Origin: Osmia lignaria lignaria
Taxonomy: Eukaryota; Arthropoda; Insecta; Hymenoptera; Megachilidae
NCBI RefSeq assembly: GCF_051020975.1
Contig: NC_135044.1
Location: forward strand, 2,916,501 to 2,980,500
Direction of reading: 5' to 3'
Length of the DNA: 64,000 nucleotides
Part shown: piece by piece, positions 11,207 through 25,400 of the stretch
Numbering within the stretch: the first letter of the stretch is position 1
How the letters are laid out: each line of letters begins with the position of its first letter
Position numbers and translations under genes: made by a program
The notes under the pieces: model-generated
Databases searched by the model: none
What the model saw: only the letters and a program-made list of their open reading frames with translations
What the model was told of the DNA's origin: nothing

Positions 11207-11529
11207 TTGGTGTGACTTGGACTTTTTCTTGGAGTGGGCCAGCTCCCTTAGAAATTTTATAATTTTATAACTTTATAATTTTGAAATTTTTAGGACCTGG
11301 AATTTGAGAATTTTGGAACCCTGTAATTTTAGTAATTTGGAAGTTGGGAATTTTAAAATGTAAGTAATCTGAAAATTTGAAATTTCAGAATTTTGGAGTC
11401 TTAAAATCCAGTCTTAAAAGAGTGTAAGTAATCTGAAAATTTGAAATTTCAGAATTTTGGAGTCTTAAAAGGCCAGTCTAGATTTATATGAGGACCAGTC
11501 CCACTCTGGCCCCTATCTACTTACACCAA
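11207..11529. mobile_element. TIR element with internal 64-bp tandem duplication
   Basis: The left end TTGGTGTGAC and the reverse complement of the right end TTGGTGTAAG match, as does a second inner block (GGAGTGGGCCAG versus AGAGTGGGACTG), giving imperfect inverted repeats of about 40 bp. Between them is a run of ATTTT/GAATTTTGG-like words. Within it a 48-bp segment occurs twice almost perfectly (11359-11406 and 11423-11470, period 64). No coding capacity is present. The target duplication is not clear. Confidence 0.45.
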
Positions 11530-12519
11530 CGTACACAATCATTTAAAAATTGACACAAATTCTAGATACTCATAGTTACTGCTACTTGGACACTCAGCAA
11601 GGAGTTAAATTATCCTTCGAAACGAAGATAGGGAATGAGCATGCACTATCAAACGTGCCAAGGAAATGGAGAATTGGCTTCGTTTAATTCTTGGTGTTAA
11701 GACGGTTTGCACTTGTACGGAAAGCTTCTAAACTCCGAGCCTCATTATCCAATTTTAATGAACTTTCATCCATTGATAAACTCTGTGATTACAAATTTAC
11801 GTGTATATGATTTTGAGCAAAGAATAAAGAATAATTATTGTTATCGAAACGATTGACATTTCTTTTTTCATTATATTTTCTTGAATAACAAGAGTAAAAA
11901 GGAATTCAAGTACAGATTGAAAATTAAATCTCCATCTGTCCTGAAATCATTTTTATCGTCGCAAAGACTTCCTTCTTAAGTAAACAGAAATCAATCGAGC
12001 AATTACGATTCCCCCGTCCCAATAGCAATCCGGTAAACGTCTTATTAATTACGATAAATCCAACATCGTCGAACGATTCTTGGTAACGATTTCCAGGACG
12101 TTTTACGATTCGCATCTGCGCGATTGCATCTCGATTAAAGCGGATTCATCGTTTATATGCTTCGATACTGGTTCGAGAAATACGGGTGAAATGGATCGTC
12201 GATTTGCTTGGGAAATAGTTTCGTTGACACGTTGCCGGCATTGTGCTATTCCGACGCGGCTCGTAAACTACTCATGTGTCGATTACAGACATGGCAGCCT
12301 CTTCTTTCACCGTTGTTGGTGTGCAATTAGAGGATTAGACGTTCATAGCCGCGAAAATCACAAAGCCGGGTACATAGAGATATAAAGCGATGCGTAACCG
12401 AGCTTTTCCTCATTGTTGGTTCAAATAGAGAAAAAGGGTTTTAATCTTTCATTTTGACTGTAGATTAATTCTCTTACAAACAGTAAAAAAGATTAATTTC
12501 ATCAAAATAATGAAATTAA
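11530..12519 (+). other. Intron sequence, nothing recognised
   Basis: Moderately CpG-containing block at 12060-12380, otherwise AT-rich. The 101-codon frame at 12080-12385 has no domain I recognise. Confidence 0.35.
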
Positions 12520-12712
12520 ACCTGCTGCCAAACCTCGAAGGATCCTCTTAATCTCATAATTAAAATTTATTTGAAATAAAGTTAAGTAATATTTAACCAC
12601 AAATTTAATCGTAATATTTTCGAGATAGAGAATAGAAGATTTACAAAGGGCCCGCTGGAAAGTATGGCCTGGGGCTGTAACTCCCTTTAAATCTACCCTT
12701 AATCCTTCGCTG
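12520..12712 (-). mobile_element. hAT-like non-autonomous element, inverted copy
   Basis: Read on the minus strand from 12712 it begins CAGCGAAGGATTAAGGG, then passes through an ACAGCCCCAGGCC block, a TTCTATTCTCTAT block and AAATAAATTTTAATTATGAG. These follow the same order as the copy at 9842. The other terminus is not identifiable near 12520. Confidence 0.45.
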
Positions 12713-15700
12713 ATCAATACAATATTAAAAGATGAATATATGCAGAACACTTTCTCATCAGTTTCAAAATGAACAAAATTCTGGAATTAATTATCGCATG
12801 AGTAAACGTATTTATATAAAGTAACGTTTCACTATGGAGACCTGCAAGGATTCATTTAAAGAGCGAATAACGGGCGGTATTAAATTTATAATATATGAAA
12901 CTCATAGGAAAACGAAACGGCTTCAAATTCTAAAAGAAATACTCGGGGCTGATGGTGTTCTCCGCTGCGAGTGAAAGGTGAACACAGAAGAAGCATAATA
13001 TTTCAGTAAAACGCGGCTCGAATTCAAACGGAAGGGAACAAAGGCAGTGAAAAATTACATGCCTGCGAGAATGTTTAATTTATGAAGGGATATTTCTGTT
13101 GGTCCAGAATCTGATTATAATCTCGTGAACACAGCCAAACATATTTTGGATGGAAATTTCTCTCGCACGTGTCCGGCAAATTCTTTTTTCCACGTTCTGT
13201 GGACGAAGCATAACGAACGACGCTTTGACGGAATACGCAATGCGTCCAACATTCAGGAACGGTTGATCGTAATATAGTTATTAATTTAATTGCGGGTCGC
13301 ATTAATTGCATTGCCTTCAAACTGGTCGCACGTGATAAATCGTACGCAATATGCATAATGATGCGATCCGACTGGGCGAAAATTTCTGCGGACGGAGAAT
13401 CAACAGCGGAGCTTAGAAGATTGTGCTTGCCCTTACGATCAATTATGCTCGTTTATGATCGATCCTAATATGTATTAACAAGAAATCTTAATCACGAATA
13501 AAAGATACCACTTAAACAAAACTAATTACAAGAAATGCTTTTTATCAAAATATCGATAATTAGTTTTAACGTTAATTGTGAAATATATTTTGAATACAAC
13601 GAATAACGAAAAGCTATACTTTGCTTGTATTCGTTCCCAATTTTAATTAACATTTCAACTGATCTTAATATATTGAATTTTATATAGGTACATGTAATAC
13701 TAACCGTATACTGATGAATGAGAACTGAATGAAACGTGAGCAAATCCCATTTAATTTCAAAATTAAATTGAATAAGACAGAATAGATTTTTCTGTAAATA
13801 ATCCAGGCTCTGTTATATCCCGATCAAAAAACACAGATTTCATCAAATCATCCGTAACGTATAATATTCCACATTTTTAGTAATTCCTTTTAATTTAAAA
13901 TTTAAAAATTTACCAGTTTAGTAATACATGTAAATTCAAAAAATTATTTTTAAAAAAAAGCAAAAGTTTTTAACTATTACGTTAACAACTCAACTTATTG
14001 TAGCCTATTGAAAACTTTACTTGAAAGGAAACTAAAATGTAATTAATTCATAATAAAAAAAAGAATTTCTTCAAAGTGAAAGAGGTAGCCACTTCCGTTT
14101 GCTATTCGGTCCAGCGAAAGCTACCTTTTAATTTTTCGAAAAATATAATTTCCTGTGTTACACGACTGCGCGTACTTGTCAATTTACTTCTCCCGGAAAC
14201 GCGGGTAACTTGTTCGCTAACTAAAAGTTGAAGAAAAATTTTGCACCCGGCAAGGAGATTAAACTTCGAAGAGATAGAAAATAAGTTGGCTGACTGGTTG
14301 AGAAAGTGTAATAGTGTATTTAAATGATACGTATCGACGATGTGCCACGCAAAGTTCACCGGTTCACTCGCTTCTATCTTTTTTCATTCTCTCTGTATCG
14401 AAATTTAACGAAACTCTTGAATTTTTGCATCGCGTGGTTATTCAGACTGCTTCTACTTTATGCGATAGCCATGACGTTAGAAACTGGCATTCTAGACTAT
14501 GCATCACGGATAAAATATCACGTGTACGTGTACCCCCTTTTGTGTATATGTATGTTACTGACGAAAAATAAAATACGACAATGTATTGACTTCTTAATTT
14601 ATGAAAAAAGTCTATTTTTGAGAAATATAGTGCTCTGTATGCTCCGAAATAAATTTTAAAACTTTAGCTGTTAATAATGGTAATAATTTTCCATAGGAAA
14701 AATGGGGATATAAGATAAGCAGAAATTCTGAAAATCTTAATTTTTTAAGGGCTCATTTCTTACATCGTCATTTCCCCCAGGGATGCCTAAGGAAAAGGGC
14801 GGGAAGGCTGATTTAATGGCGAGTGTACAGACATCGTAATATTCTAAAATTTTAATATCTGTGTCAGCAGCAAAAATTCTTCCACGAATTTTAATATTAC
14901 CGTGAATTCAGTAGTTTATAATCCAGCGGGGAAACAAATGATATTTCAAATTTTCATTAAAAGTAATTGCAAAACATTTGATGGTAATTAAAAATTATTG
15001 ACCCGGTATGCTCCCGTTCTAATAAACAACAATTTTTACCAGACAATCGCTTGCAACAGTAATATTTTATTCAGGCTTAAATACTTCACTGTTGTAGTTT
15101 CGGTGCTTATTTTATCGCGGTTTGAAATTATGACTTATCTTTTAACGCCGTTAACGCGCAACACGCGTGACTTATTCTTAGCTTGAATACGGAGGGAGAG
15201 CTAGCATAATTACAGTCCACACGTGTTTAATAAAGACACGAAGATTTATATGCGAGTACGTTTGAACATTTTCAAGGAAAAATCGTTCCTCGTAATAATA
15301 CGTTCACAAAATTATGGGCGTATCTGGTTTTGTATCAAGTGTCAACACGAAGAAATTTACATCGTGCGACGTTCAGTGCACGTAATTTATTGCGTTTAAT
15401 GTTTTACTGCAATCCGAGGCTTCTAATTGTAACGTGTAATTGGGGTGCATAATTTTATGACGTTTATTTCTAAGTATTACTTGGAGAATTATAAAACTGA
15501 AATGCAAATTCTTTCTAATTTTAAATGTTACGTGAATTTAAGTAGGTGTTCAATTCTTTTTATTGAAGATATAACAATTTATAAGTGGATGCAAACAATT
15601 TCTGAATGGCACGAATAACGATAAGTCCATTTTTAGATCGCGTAATGCTCTACTTCGCGCATTACTAATAACCGTAATTAGATACACGCGGAAGTGTCTT

Positions 15701-18700
15701 AGAAGACGAGTTCGAAAGGGAGTACATGATAATGCTGGCGTGTGCATAAACGCCTTTAGTAAACTTTATGCACGCGTGCGTATACAGAAAGATGCGATAT
15801 CATAGTCAACTGCGATACATAAACTTCCTTGACATACATACACCGCTACAGCAAGGGTAGTTTAAGGGTGGCTTGGGAATGGAGGGGGCCGCTATATCAC
15901 CGTTGTTTCGAGACATCGAGAAACCTCGATTCACCCCTGTAAATTCTTTTCCCTTCCTTTTCTTTATCTCCTTATTCGCCACCGAGTCGCCTTTATAACA
16001 ACACTGAATTTATAAAACGAAATTTTAATTAAATTTTAAATATCAATGATCTGTTTAAAATCATATTGGTATTATTGACGGATTTTAATATTATTTCTTC
16101 CGCGGATTATAAGCAATAATTACTGTATTAATTGTCGGAGGAGAGTATTAAACTACACGAATCAACAGTTTCATATCCAATTAAATTAATCTATTTCAAA
16201 TGATAATTATGAGAAACATAATATATGTTGATTCAATATTTTCTAATTAGTAACGATGACGCTCCTCCCCTATTTTATTCCTGAGGTTAATTTATGATAA
16301 TATTTCTGACAATAAGTGGCAATTATTCGCAAGTAGCCGTAGTGCCTTTGTAGTTTACGGTGAACATAATTAATTGCGAATATAATGAGAATTTCGGAAT
16401 ACAATTTCTTTCACGTTACACTCTGGAAAACTGAATTGCATGGCGTTACAATGCTCCACGCTAATACCAACTTCGTTGACACTAGGTTAACCTACCATTG
16501 TTCGGTGAACAACCCACTTGGGGGTTGAAACCCTTGCAACACGGAAACAGTCGTTGGAATAGACGTGTGCTAATCCAAGCCAAGGCAGAAACACTTTGTC
16601 TAATGATAAGTTATCGGACGTTCAAGCAGATTATCGGAACAAGCAAGGATATTCAGTGGAGAGGAGAATGCACGAGGAATAATGTAGGTCATTTGGAAAG
16701 CCTTCGAGTGTCTGGATGGAAGGAGAGAGGGAAATTTTAGAAAATTGCATTCATCCCCCTCATTCATACCCTCCTCGCGATTAAATTCACCATCTGTCCT
16801 CCTTAGCTCAATTGTTCTCACTAACATTTTGGGACATCAGAGACGAGAGATAAAACCATTTCAAAAGCAGTTGGGACAAACAAGCTACACTATTAATTTA
16901 ATTAAATTCCTAAAAATACATAGGACACTAGCATTCACCTACACACTTAAAGATTTAAGTCATCCTAATTTTCAGAAGAATTCAGCAGAATTTTAATATT
17001 ACACTTTATTAATTATATCAAACTTCAATTTCGTTTTTCAATTAATCATTGTAAACGTGTTCTGGATGATTTGTCTGGAAAGAAAAACATACCACTATTC
17101 ATTTTTCTATATTTGCTTTTCTATAAAAATGAATAGCGTAAGTTTTTATTTCTAAAAAAACCTGTGCACTATCCATTTATGATTAGTTAAAACGAATGAA
17201 TGAAAAAAAAGGGGTATTCGGATTTCATCCAAAATATCTAGCGCAAAAGGTATTGAATTTCTGCAAAATCATTAATTTTTCGTATATCACGAGCAGCAAA
17301 TCCGTGATAGCCAGGGCAGGTTAGTTCGTCGGTGGTGAACGCGGATTAAATTGATTTAAAGAGATGGCCTGCTTTAAATTTTCATAGGACAGCAGGGTAT
17401 ATGGGTTTCACGTATGGGGCACTGAGGATTTTTCTTGAACAAAGAAAAAAGAGACCTAGAACAAAATTGAAGGGATCGATATGTAGGGCGAGTAAACAAT
17501 TGTCCAGGATTCTGGTGCAATGCACTTTGCAAATATTTGAAAATCGACCTGCGTACGTTTTAATCCCTGCAATCGTTGAAAAATTACAAAAATTCAAATT
17601 TTTTATTTTAAGACGAGTTTTTCATTATTAGTTTCTCTCGTGAGCCTCGCAATTAATATTCCTAAATTACGCAATATGAAATGGTTAATGTGGTAACTTG
17701 TACGTATTGGTACTGCACGAATATTCAGAGATTGATTATTTGTGACGCCATTATCATTAATATTTAATGCGAAAATCGGATGAAATTACAGTTTATCTCC
17801 GTTAAATGTTCGATTAAATCCATTTAATAGTAGAATTCTGTATAAAGATATAGTGCATCAATTTCACGATCGGTTTTATGAAAATAGTTTTACCTGAAGT
17901 AGAGTAACATAAAACTGAGATAATAAGTAGTAAATTTTGAAAATAATTCTTTCAAAAATACTATGCCTTATAAAACACAATTGTTATTTTATAGAAAATC
18001 CAAATTAACTAAAATTAAAACACCAAAATTAAAGTTGAAATCGATTTCTTTTTTCAAAAATTGAATTTCTGAACGGATTCCAGATAATTACTGCATGAGA
18101 ATTTATCAGAATTATACACTGACTGTTGCAGACCACAAAAAATATTAAAATTTGTTATACACTAATTCAGCAGGAATTCTTGCTACGAACATTTTCAACA
18201 TGCTGTAAGTGTAAATGTTAGAAACACAACAAAGGATTTCGAAGAGTTGGTTAATTGAGCTGAACATTTGCGAGTGCTCGGTCTGAAACGGAAAACAATC
18301 CACCCGGAAAGCTTTTCCACGAGGATCCCTGTATTGTGTCAAAATAGAATGCGACTTCTCCACATCGTGGAGAAGATTACTTCCACCTCAATAACGTATA
18401 TCGGTATTAGAATGCCCACATCAATATTTTCTTCCGTCCTGTTTCGTTTCCTCCTTTCGCGGCAATGTCTTCCCGGGAAATAACCGTCCTCTTTGCTTTC
18501 TGAAACTTGGAAAGCCCCTTTTTCGTTCGCCGGTAAAGGAAACAAGAACAAGACCAAGGGGAACGAATATCTCGTAGCAACGGATCGTGCGAATTCCTTT
18601 TTATTTTATTTTCAATGATTTACTCCCTTACGAGGAAGGGTAGAAAAAGGAAGGGAGGAAGTGTAGAAATCTCCTTTAAGTTCATCGTATATACGAGCAC

Positions 18701-19292
18701 GCGCTCGAAATATGTATTTCGAGATGATTTATGCCAGCTCCGTGCAGATTTATCGCCAACGTCGACGCGTTGTCCGTCCTATATTTTCCAACGTGTTAAA
18801 AGTCAAAGGGTTATATCCTTGCTATGTCAAGCCGAACGAATCCGGCCCATGAAAAATTAATTGCATTATCGGCGAGAATTTTGCATCGTTTGACAGGCTA
18901 CCGTTTCCAGCCGCAACGTTAATTAATTTTTTTCTTTTTTTTTTTTTTGCAACGCTACCCTGCTCGAACGAGCACGCGGAAAGTGCACGTATTCTTTTGA
19001 GCACAAAGCACCGATCCACCTACACTTTTCAAGTTAATTGATGTTTATTTACCGGAAGTTACAAAGTGTAACTTACTTTGCTCGTAACAGAATTTCCGTC
19101 GCGTCGTTTTTGTTGTATCGAGGAAAACGAAAGAACTGACATCGCGTCGTTGGGAAACTGTCACTCGATAAAGGAATTTTATTTCTGATAGAGACTGGTT
19201 TTATGAAATATTATTGGCGGTGAGTTTAAAACAGTGATTGATATTAATAAAACAATTACAATCTAGAAACAAACGCCTCGTTTAATGAACGA
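12713..19292 (+). other. Intron sequence, no exon recognised
   Basis: Long AT-rich stretch with scattered CpG-containing islands (13080-13440, 15640-15960, 16490-16830, 18260-18800). There is poly-T at 18927-18948. The minus strand at 17894 carries TTCAG/GTAAAAC, which serves as an opposite-strand control for the ratchet search. Open frames are of chance length. Confidence 0.35.
18927..18948. repeat. Poly-T tract
   Basis: A T run interrupted by one C. It is followed by GCAACG, not by a usable AG acceptor. Confidence 0.7.
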
Positions 19293-19483
19293 TAGAGGTG
19301 GGCGGATACCCGAAACTTCGCTTGGGCGAGCTTGGGCGACAACGAAATAGTAACACGATAACACTTTGGACCGAAGCTACCCAACTTCTTCTGAGCATGC
19401 TTGGAAGTATCGGGCTACCCGAACCCGCTCGAGTTCGCTCGACTTTCCAAGTACCCGTACAACCCCCGGTGAAAAAGTAAATA
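19293..19483. repeat. GC-rich repeat fragment starting TAGAGGTGGGCGG
   Basis: Markedly GC-rich island built of recurring words: ACCCGAA, CTTGGGCGAG and CTTGGGCGAC in tandem at 19321-19340, CCCGAACCCG, and CTCGAGTTCGCTCGAC. The sharp composition change and internal repetition mark it as an inserted repeat rather than a gene. The TAGAGGTGGGC start resembles a transposon terminus, but no matching GCCCACCTCTA end is found. Confidence 0.4.
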
Positions 19484-22400
19484 GAAGCATCAAGGGAAGT
19501 CAAAGATAACCCCGATCGACAAACGTGAGGGAACGGAAGATGTATTTCACACCATTTTTTGGGGAGTAAAAAGAATCAGGAATCGAAAAAATCCACAGGT
19601 AACTGTATGGGGTTCGATGAAAGGTGACTATGAATTGATACATCATCGCGTAACAGATCCGACTTTCGTTGAACGCTGTTACTTCTTTTTTCCATTGATA
19701 AAAGCGTTTACGTTTGGTTATTTTCCTGTGAAACGAACGGTGGTATTATTTTTTTTTATTTCATGAAAAGGAAACCGTGGCGAAAAAATGTTCGGTTCGC
19801 AGTGAAACATGGTTATTCGTCACGGTCAAACTTTTCCATCGAGTTGGTCGTGTTAAATTTTGTTCCTTTTTTTCGCTCATAACGGAAACAAAAGGGAAGG
19901 AAAACATTTCGTGTTACGATTGGTAAAGAAGGTTAAAAACTGAGATCCGGAGATTACGTTTCGATTGCATCGCAAAGGTGTTGCTTTTTATAGCTACAAT
20001 AAATTGTCAAGTATCTTGTGTTTGATTATTCGAGATTTATTTCCTTCGAGACAATTGGGTATTTATTTTTATGCTGAGATAAAAATTGCACGTATCTTTC
20101 AGTTAATTGTAAGATCTAATATTTTAAGAAATATTTCATACTCAATTATGATAAAAACTATTACCACAAGCACTCAAATGTTTCGCTCGTTAATTTCCCC
20201 TGAGAAAATCCAAAATTTACAGCATTTCTACCCTGAAAAGCAGTAAAAAAAGATTCGTTTTACCCCAACTGATACACGGATACAATATTCAAATTACTAC
20301 ATACAGGTGCGAAGGATGAAAAGTAGAAAAGTCGCGGAAAATCGTCGTCTGAATTCATAATCTTCCAAATATCAGCGTGGACAAAAAGTCGTTGGTTTCC
20401 CGCCATTGTGTGCTTTCTTTCCTCGCGAAAAATATGGAATGATGGTTAAATTGCGCTGCCACGGAAATAATTCCTCCATGAATTTTCATGTCACGTCTAG
20501 CGTTGCTCGAAAAGATAATATTCCGATTCGTTTTGACATCAGGAGGAAACCGATGATAAGATATTTCTTTAGGAAATTGCAATTTTGTGAAATGTCACAA
20601 ATGGATCGAACGAAGCAGGTGTGAAAAATTAAACTTAAAAAAAAAAACGTTATTACCTTTGTCTCGGTTTTTCATTTTGCATGACGTATAATTGGGAAAG
20701 TTCTTGCACCTCCAATATTTACACAGATTTTCAATAAATCGGTTCGATCCAGTCGAAAAATAAAATATTCCCTTCCTACCGTCGACAAAAGACCCGCTAT
20801 TTTTCACGAACGATTATTGCTTTATTCGACTTTTTTCTTCTTCCCTTGACCACGACGACCAAATTCTCTTCCACTAGCTTTTTTTTATCATGATACAGTT
20901 GGTCCACGTGGTTGGCAGAAATATTCAAAGTTTCCGTTCGAATTTGATCTTTTATCATCCAGCTACCACCGACATTCGTTGACACGATATCGTTTTTCGA
21001 TCGTTTCAGGATCCACTTTTTGTTTGCACCGAAATCAGAGGGAATTAAAATGGTTCTGGAAGTACTTTCGAATGGAACTTGCGGAGCGCAGTATCGTTTT
21101 TGAACGATTGCTGCAGAAATTCGTGGAATGTTTACAAATTGCTCGAAATAGAATTGTCATTCGAAGTACTCCAAAAATTTTGGTTCAGTTAAATCTTCAA
21201 ATGTAACATTTGAATGGAAATATTTTAAACAAAGTAACCATTATAAATTAGCGTACTAATGTCGAAATTAAATTGAAAATAATAAATTTTGTCTTTAACT
21301 AAAAGTCACAGTAATAACTAAAATTTTCATTAAAAATAATGGTATGAAACCTTGTACAAACTTAAAATACTTAAAACATTATGATTTGCATTTTATTTCA
21401 TTTAGACTTTGGAAAGCAGAGGAAGAGGTCTAAAACAATAATTTCAGAAGGTTTCAAATTAAAATTTCAATTATTTCAGATATCGTAAAATTTGTTCATA
21501 ATCATATTCTAATTGAATTCTCTACGTTCAACACGATGATGTTCATGTAATGTAAAGGTTTCAAGAATTACGAATAAAACCAATAAAACGAAATTCGATA
21601 ATTAACAAATATTTAATTTCCATATTGGAAAAGGTTAGCCGAGAAAATTAGCGTATTGCACAGTACTGCAAAATGAATTCCGCAATAAATTCAATGTAAT
21701 TGCACGGTTGAATTTTTACGACGAAATTCGCCGCTTTCACGACACTTGCAACTGCTCGGATAATTAGTGACTCTACAAATGAATGTCTGTTATTATGGTG
21801 TCCGGATTGTTGCCAAAGATCATTCATTATTGTCTCGCGCACTATAGCCGGCATGATTTTGTTAATAATATGTGAACAATATTTTAAATAATCGTTATTT
21901 TTCCCCTTCAAATCCGTCGCTTTATACGTATAAAAGCCAATAAAAATTTCAATACACATAAATTGTTACGATTCTGAAAATATAATATAAATAGGAGAAC
22001 ATTTTTCAGTACAACCTTTCTTTTTTGATACATTGTTCGATGTGTAAAATCAATTTGCATTCACCATATGGCGAGCACACATTCGTGCAAACGCATGCTT
22101 CATGCTTCGATAAATATGTGGGTATATTTTGACGCACTTCCGGCTGCGTGACTTCACGGTATAGATTCTTCTGTTAGCCAACGATTCAGCAAAAACACAA
22201 ATTAACTTGAACAGAAGAAGTGCCTGGTTTTGAATCGATGCAGCGAATGGAACAGAAATGTTTATATTTTAAATTTTATTTCTTCGTTACGTTTTATTAA
22301 ATTCAGAAAACGAAAATAATATGAAATAATTGGGGCTGTACGAGGATTAATCGTTTAAAAAACTGAAAATATTCGAAAGAAAATTTTGTATTTCATATGT

Positions 22401-25400
22401 TTCTCTTTTCGCATTAATTTTTAGAGGAAACTCTAAACAGTAGATGTAATTTTCGATGTATGAAGTTTCCATTCGACTTTTTTTTTCGTCCGCAATTCTA
22501 TTGCGATTCCGCTTTATCGATCGGCTGCAACGCGCGCGAGTACAGAAAGGTCGACAAGCGGCACGTAATTTCTATTGAAATTCAATTGGTATCGCAAGGA
22601 TGGGCGATGGAAAAAGAGATGGAGGCGAATCGAACGAAAATGCCTACAAAAGCTAGTGTTTCTCGCGACAAGGGTCTTTATGATAACCAGCTCGCAACGA
22701 GGTTGCAGTAGCTCGAGTTTGTGCGCTGAATGCACCGAGATTGCTTGTGCATCCTGGCTGACTAAGCATGGAGTCAGCAGTACGCTAATTTCATGAAAAA
22801 TGAAATGTTATCGCGAAAGAAGTTGGATTTATTCACATCAAAACAGGGACGCATAAAAAGCCCTGTAGAAGAGGTCAAGTTTTGCTTTCATTTTCTCAAA
22901 AACATTACAATCAACCATGTTGAAAGATGTCAAACCTATCCTAAACACGACTGAAAATGAATGCTTTAATTTGCAACTTTTTAATATCGCAGCCGCAAAC
23001 AATATGCCACCCATTTTTCACCTGCTTCTCACAGGTGCTTCCAATTATTTTCCCGGGTAGATCGTGTTAAAAAGAGATTTGCGAGAAAGTAGATAGCTAT
23101 ATGTAATTGTTGGGGGTGTTTCTCTGGTGGCAAGTATCGAAAGTACCGCCACCATGATGCACAATTCAGTGGAGTGATACGTAGTTAAAATTCTTTGCGG
23201 GAGATGCTGGTATTTATAATCACGAGCGAGAGTAGCTGGGGTTCGTTCTGCTTTGCATAATCTGCATAATTCGACGGGCCACGTGAATCGTTGGTTTATT
23301 TTGAGCTCTTTGGAATTCTTAGTCAGGTGTCTATCGCAAGAAGTCGTAGAAAAAGGAAATTTGGACAAAGGGCTTTGCGTTTGACAGGGTGCTTCTAAAG
23401 ATAAAAAATAAAAATTATTTCGACTTTCTTTACGTCGCGCTAAGAACACGAAAGAAAATTAATGAAATGTACTCACTGTGCGATTCTATTTTATATATCG
23501 AATACTTTAAATTATGAAGTAAGATAAGAAATATATAAACGAAAAAAGAATACAGGATAAAGAAGTGAAAGAATGAACACAAGATAAGAACAGAGGGTAA
23601 GATGAATGATGACAAGAAACACGTAGAACATAAAACTTGATATACATTGCAGATACAGAATCCGGTGCCGTACACAAGGAAGTAATTCCACCATGATATT
23701 ATGTCTTCTGAACTCTGACATTTTTCTATATCATTAATTTAAGAATGATAACGTCAGAGGTACATACGTTGAAGAAAATAATTTTCACTAGCGTAAATAT
23801 TCCATTGTTAAATGAATGTGATTTTTATCAACGCTTCCCCCCCGAGGGATTTTCTTCGGTGAAAACTCTACGGCTAATGAAAAAGAGTGAGCTGCTAGTT
23901 AATCATACACACAAACGAAAAAGTTACTTTCCACGTACGCGACAAAAGGTAATGTTAAATGATACAAATCTCCATATTAACTTCAGTATACCATAACTGC
24001 GTTTATAAATAAAACCATGAAACGTGTATCAAATAAATTCGCAGAATTTTCAGCTTAAAACAGATAGACCGATTGGAGTTCGATTAAAGCGGCTAACGAA
24101 AATTGATATATTGATTTGATCAAAATATTCTTTCTATAGAGGATACGGTCGAAACTAATTGCTATCGGAAACTAAAATCGTACTTTTCGATTCAATCCCA
24201 ATCGCGTTTCCTTTTTTTGCTGATAGGTTTCTGATAAAATAACAAATAGGGAAATTGTTCGATTAAAACAGCCTTCTTTTTTTTCAAAATGAATTATAGG
24301 TATTTCAATATAAAATGTTTCGAATTCTGACGATTTCATCGTAGAGACAATCAACCGTTCGAAAAAACGTCAAATCGAAACTTTGCTAATTAAACAACAA
24401 ATAGATGCATCGTGCTGGTTAATATATACAATGCAAGTTGTGAAACTTAGAACGAAGTTGCAAAGTCATTAAGAGTCGGACGTATGTATCTCGTGGACTG
24501 CTCCAATTATGGAAACGTTTAATGTCAATGGCGGAAGTTAAGCGATACCGTAACAAAGCTGATAGCTGTGGAAAATGATAGCAGATGAATTTTGTTACAA
24601 TCACATCGTTCGGAAGGGATATTGAAAACAAGAGATGTGATAGGAAATTTTTGTTACATCGAGTGTCGATAAATATCGAAGTTGCTACGGCATCGATGAT
24701 TGAAACAACCGGAAACTGTATGGCAGCCTGTACTCCCAACAATCTGGTGAGACCTGACGATGAATGGCTAAAGTTGGAACGACAATCGATAATAATTTAT
24801 TTGCAGTCGCAGTTGCACTTTCTATTGGCAAAGTTATTTCGAATTTCAGCTTTTCTTCGACGTTTCTTTAAGAAAAAGATCTACTCTATTGTGTGATGTA
24901 CTGTGGAATTTTCCTTTAAGATAAAGTGAAAGACGTTCCAAAAAATTGGTGTGAAATCGATATCACTTCACTGTTTTTGGATATCAAAATTTCCTTTAGC
25001 AAAATGGGTCCAGTTAGTTATCGTTAGTCGGACAACTGGCAGTTCGATTAGGAGCTTCCTTTACGGCTCTGTCGGAACGAAACGTTTAAAAGTTGAAAGC
25101 TATCTAATTTCGTAAACGGGGTGAAATGACGTTCAAAGTAATGTCGCGCAGGATCAACAGAGTTATTTGCTTGATTCGACTGTGCGTTGGCCGCAGAATT
25201 ATCCGGTTTCATTTGTAGCGCAAACAAAACTGGCCTGGCTCAAAGTAAATACATATAAAATATCGTGGTTAAACCACTGAAGGAATCCTTTTTTCGAAAT
25301 TGCTTTTTCAACCGGTCAAATGAAACCGAAATTTTTCACGAACCCCTTTTATCTGTTGCGCGCTATTTGGAATGTTACGTGCCTTCAGCATCGCCAGATA

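Noticed and set aside
17874..17900. Minus-strand TTCAG/GTAAAAC ratchet-like site
   Set aside because: Opposite strand to the only supported gene, and the donor GTAAAA is poor. Useful as a chance-level control for the plus-strand candidates.
23045..23449. 134-codon minus-strand frame
   Set aside because: Needs a GTG start, has no recognised domain, and its length is about what 64 kb of this composition yields by chance.
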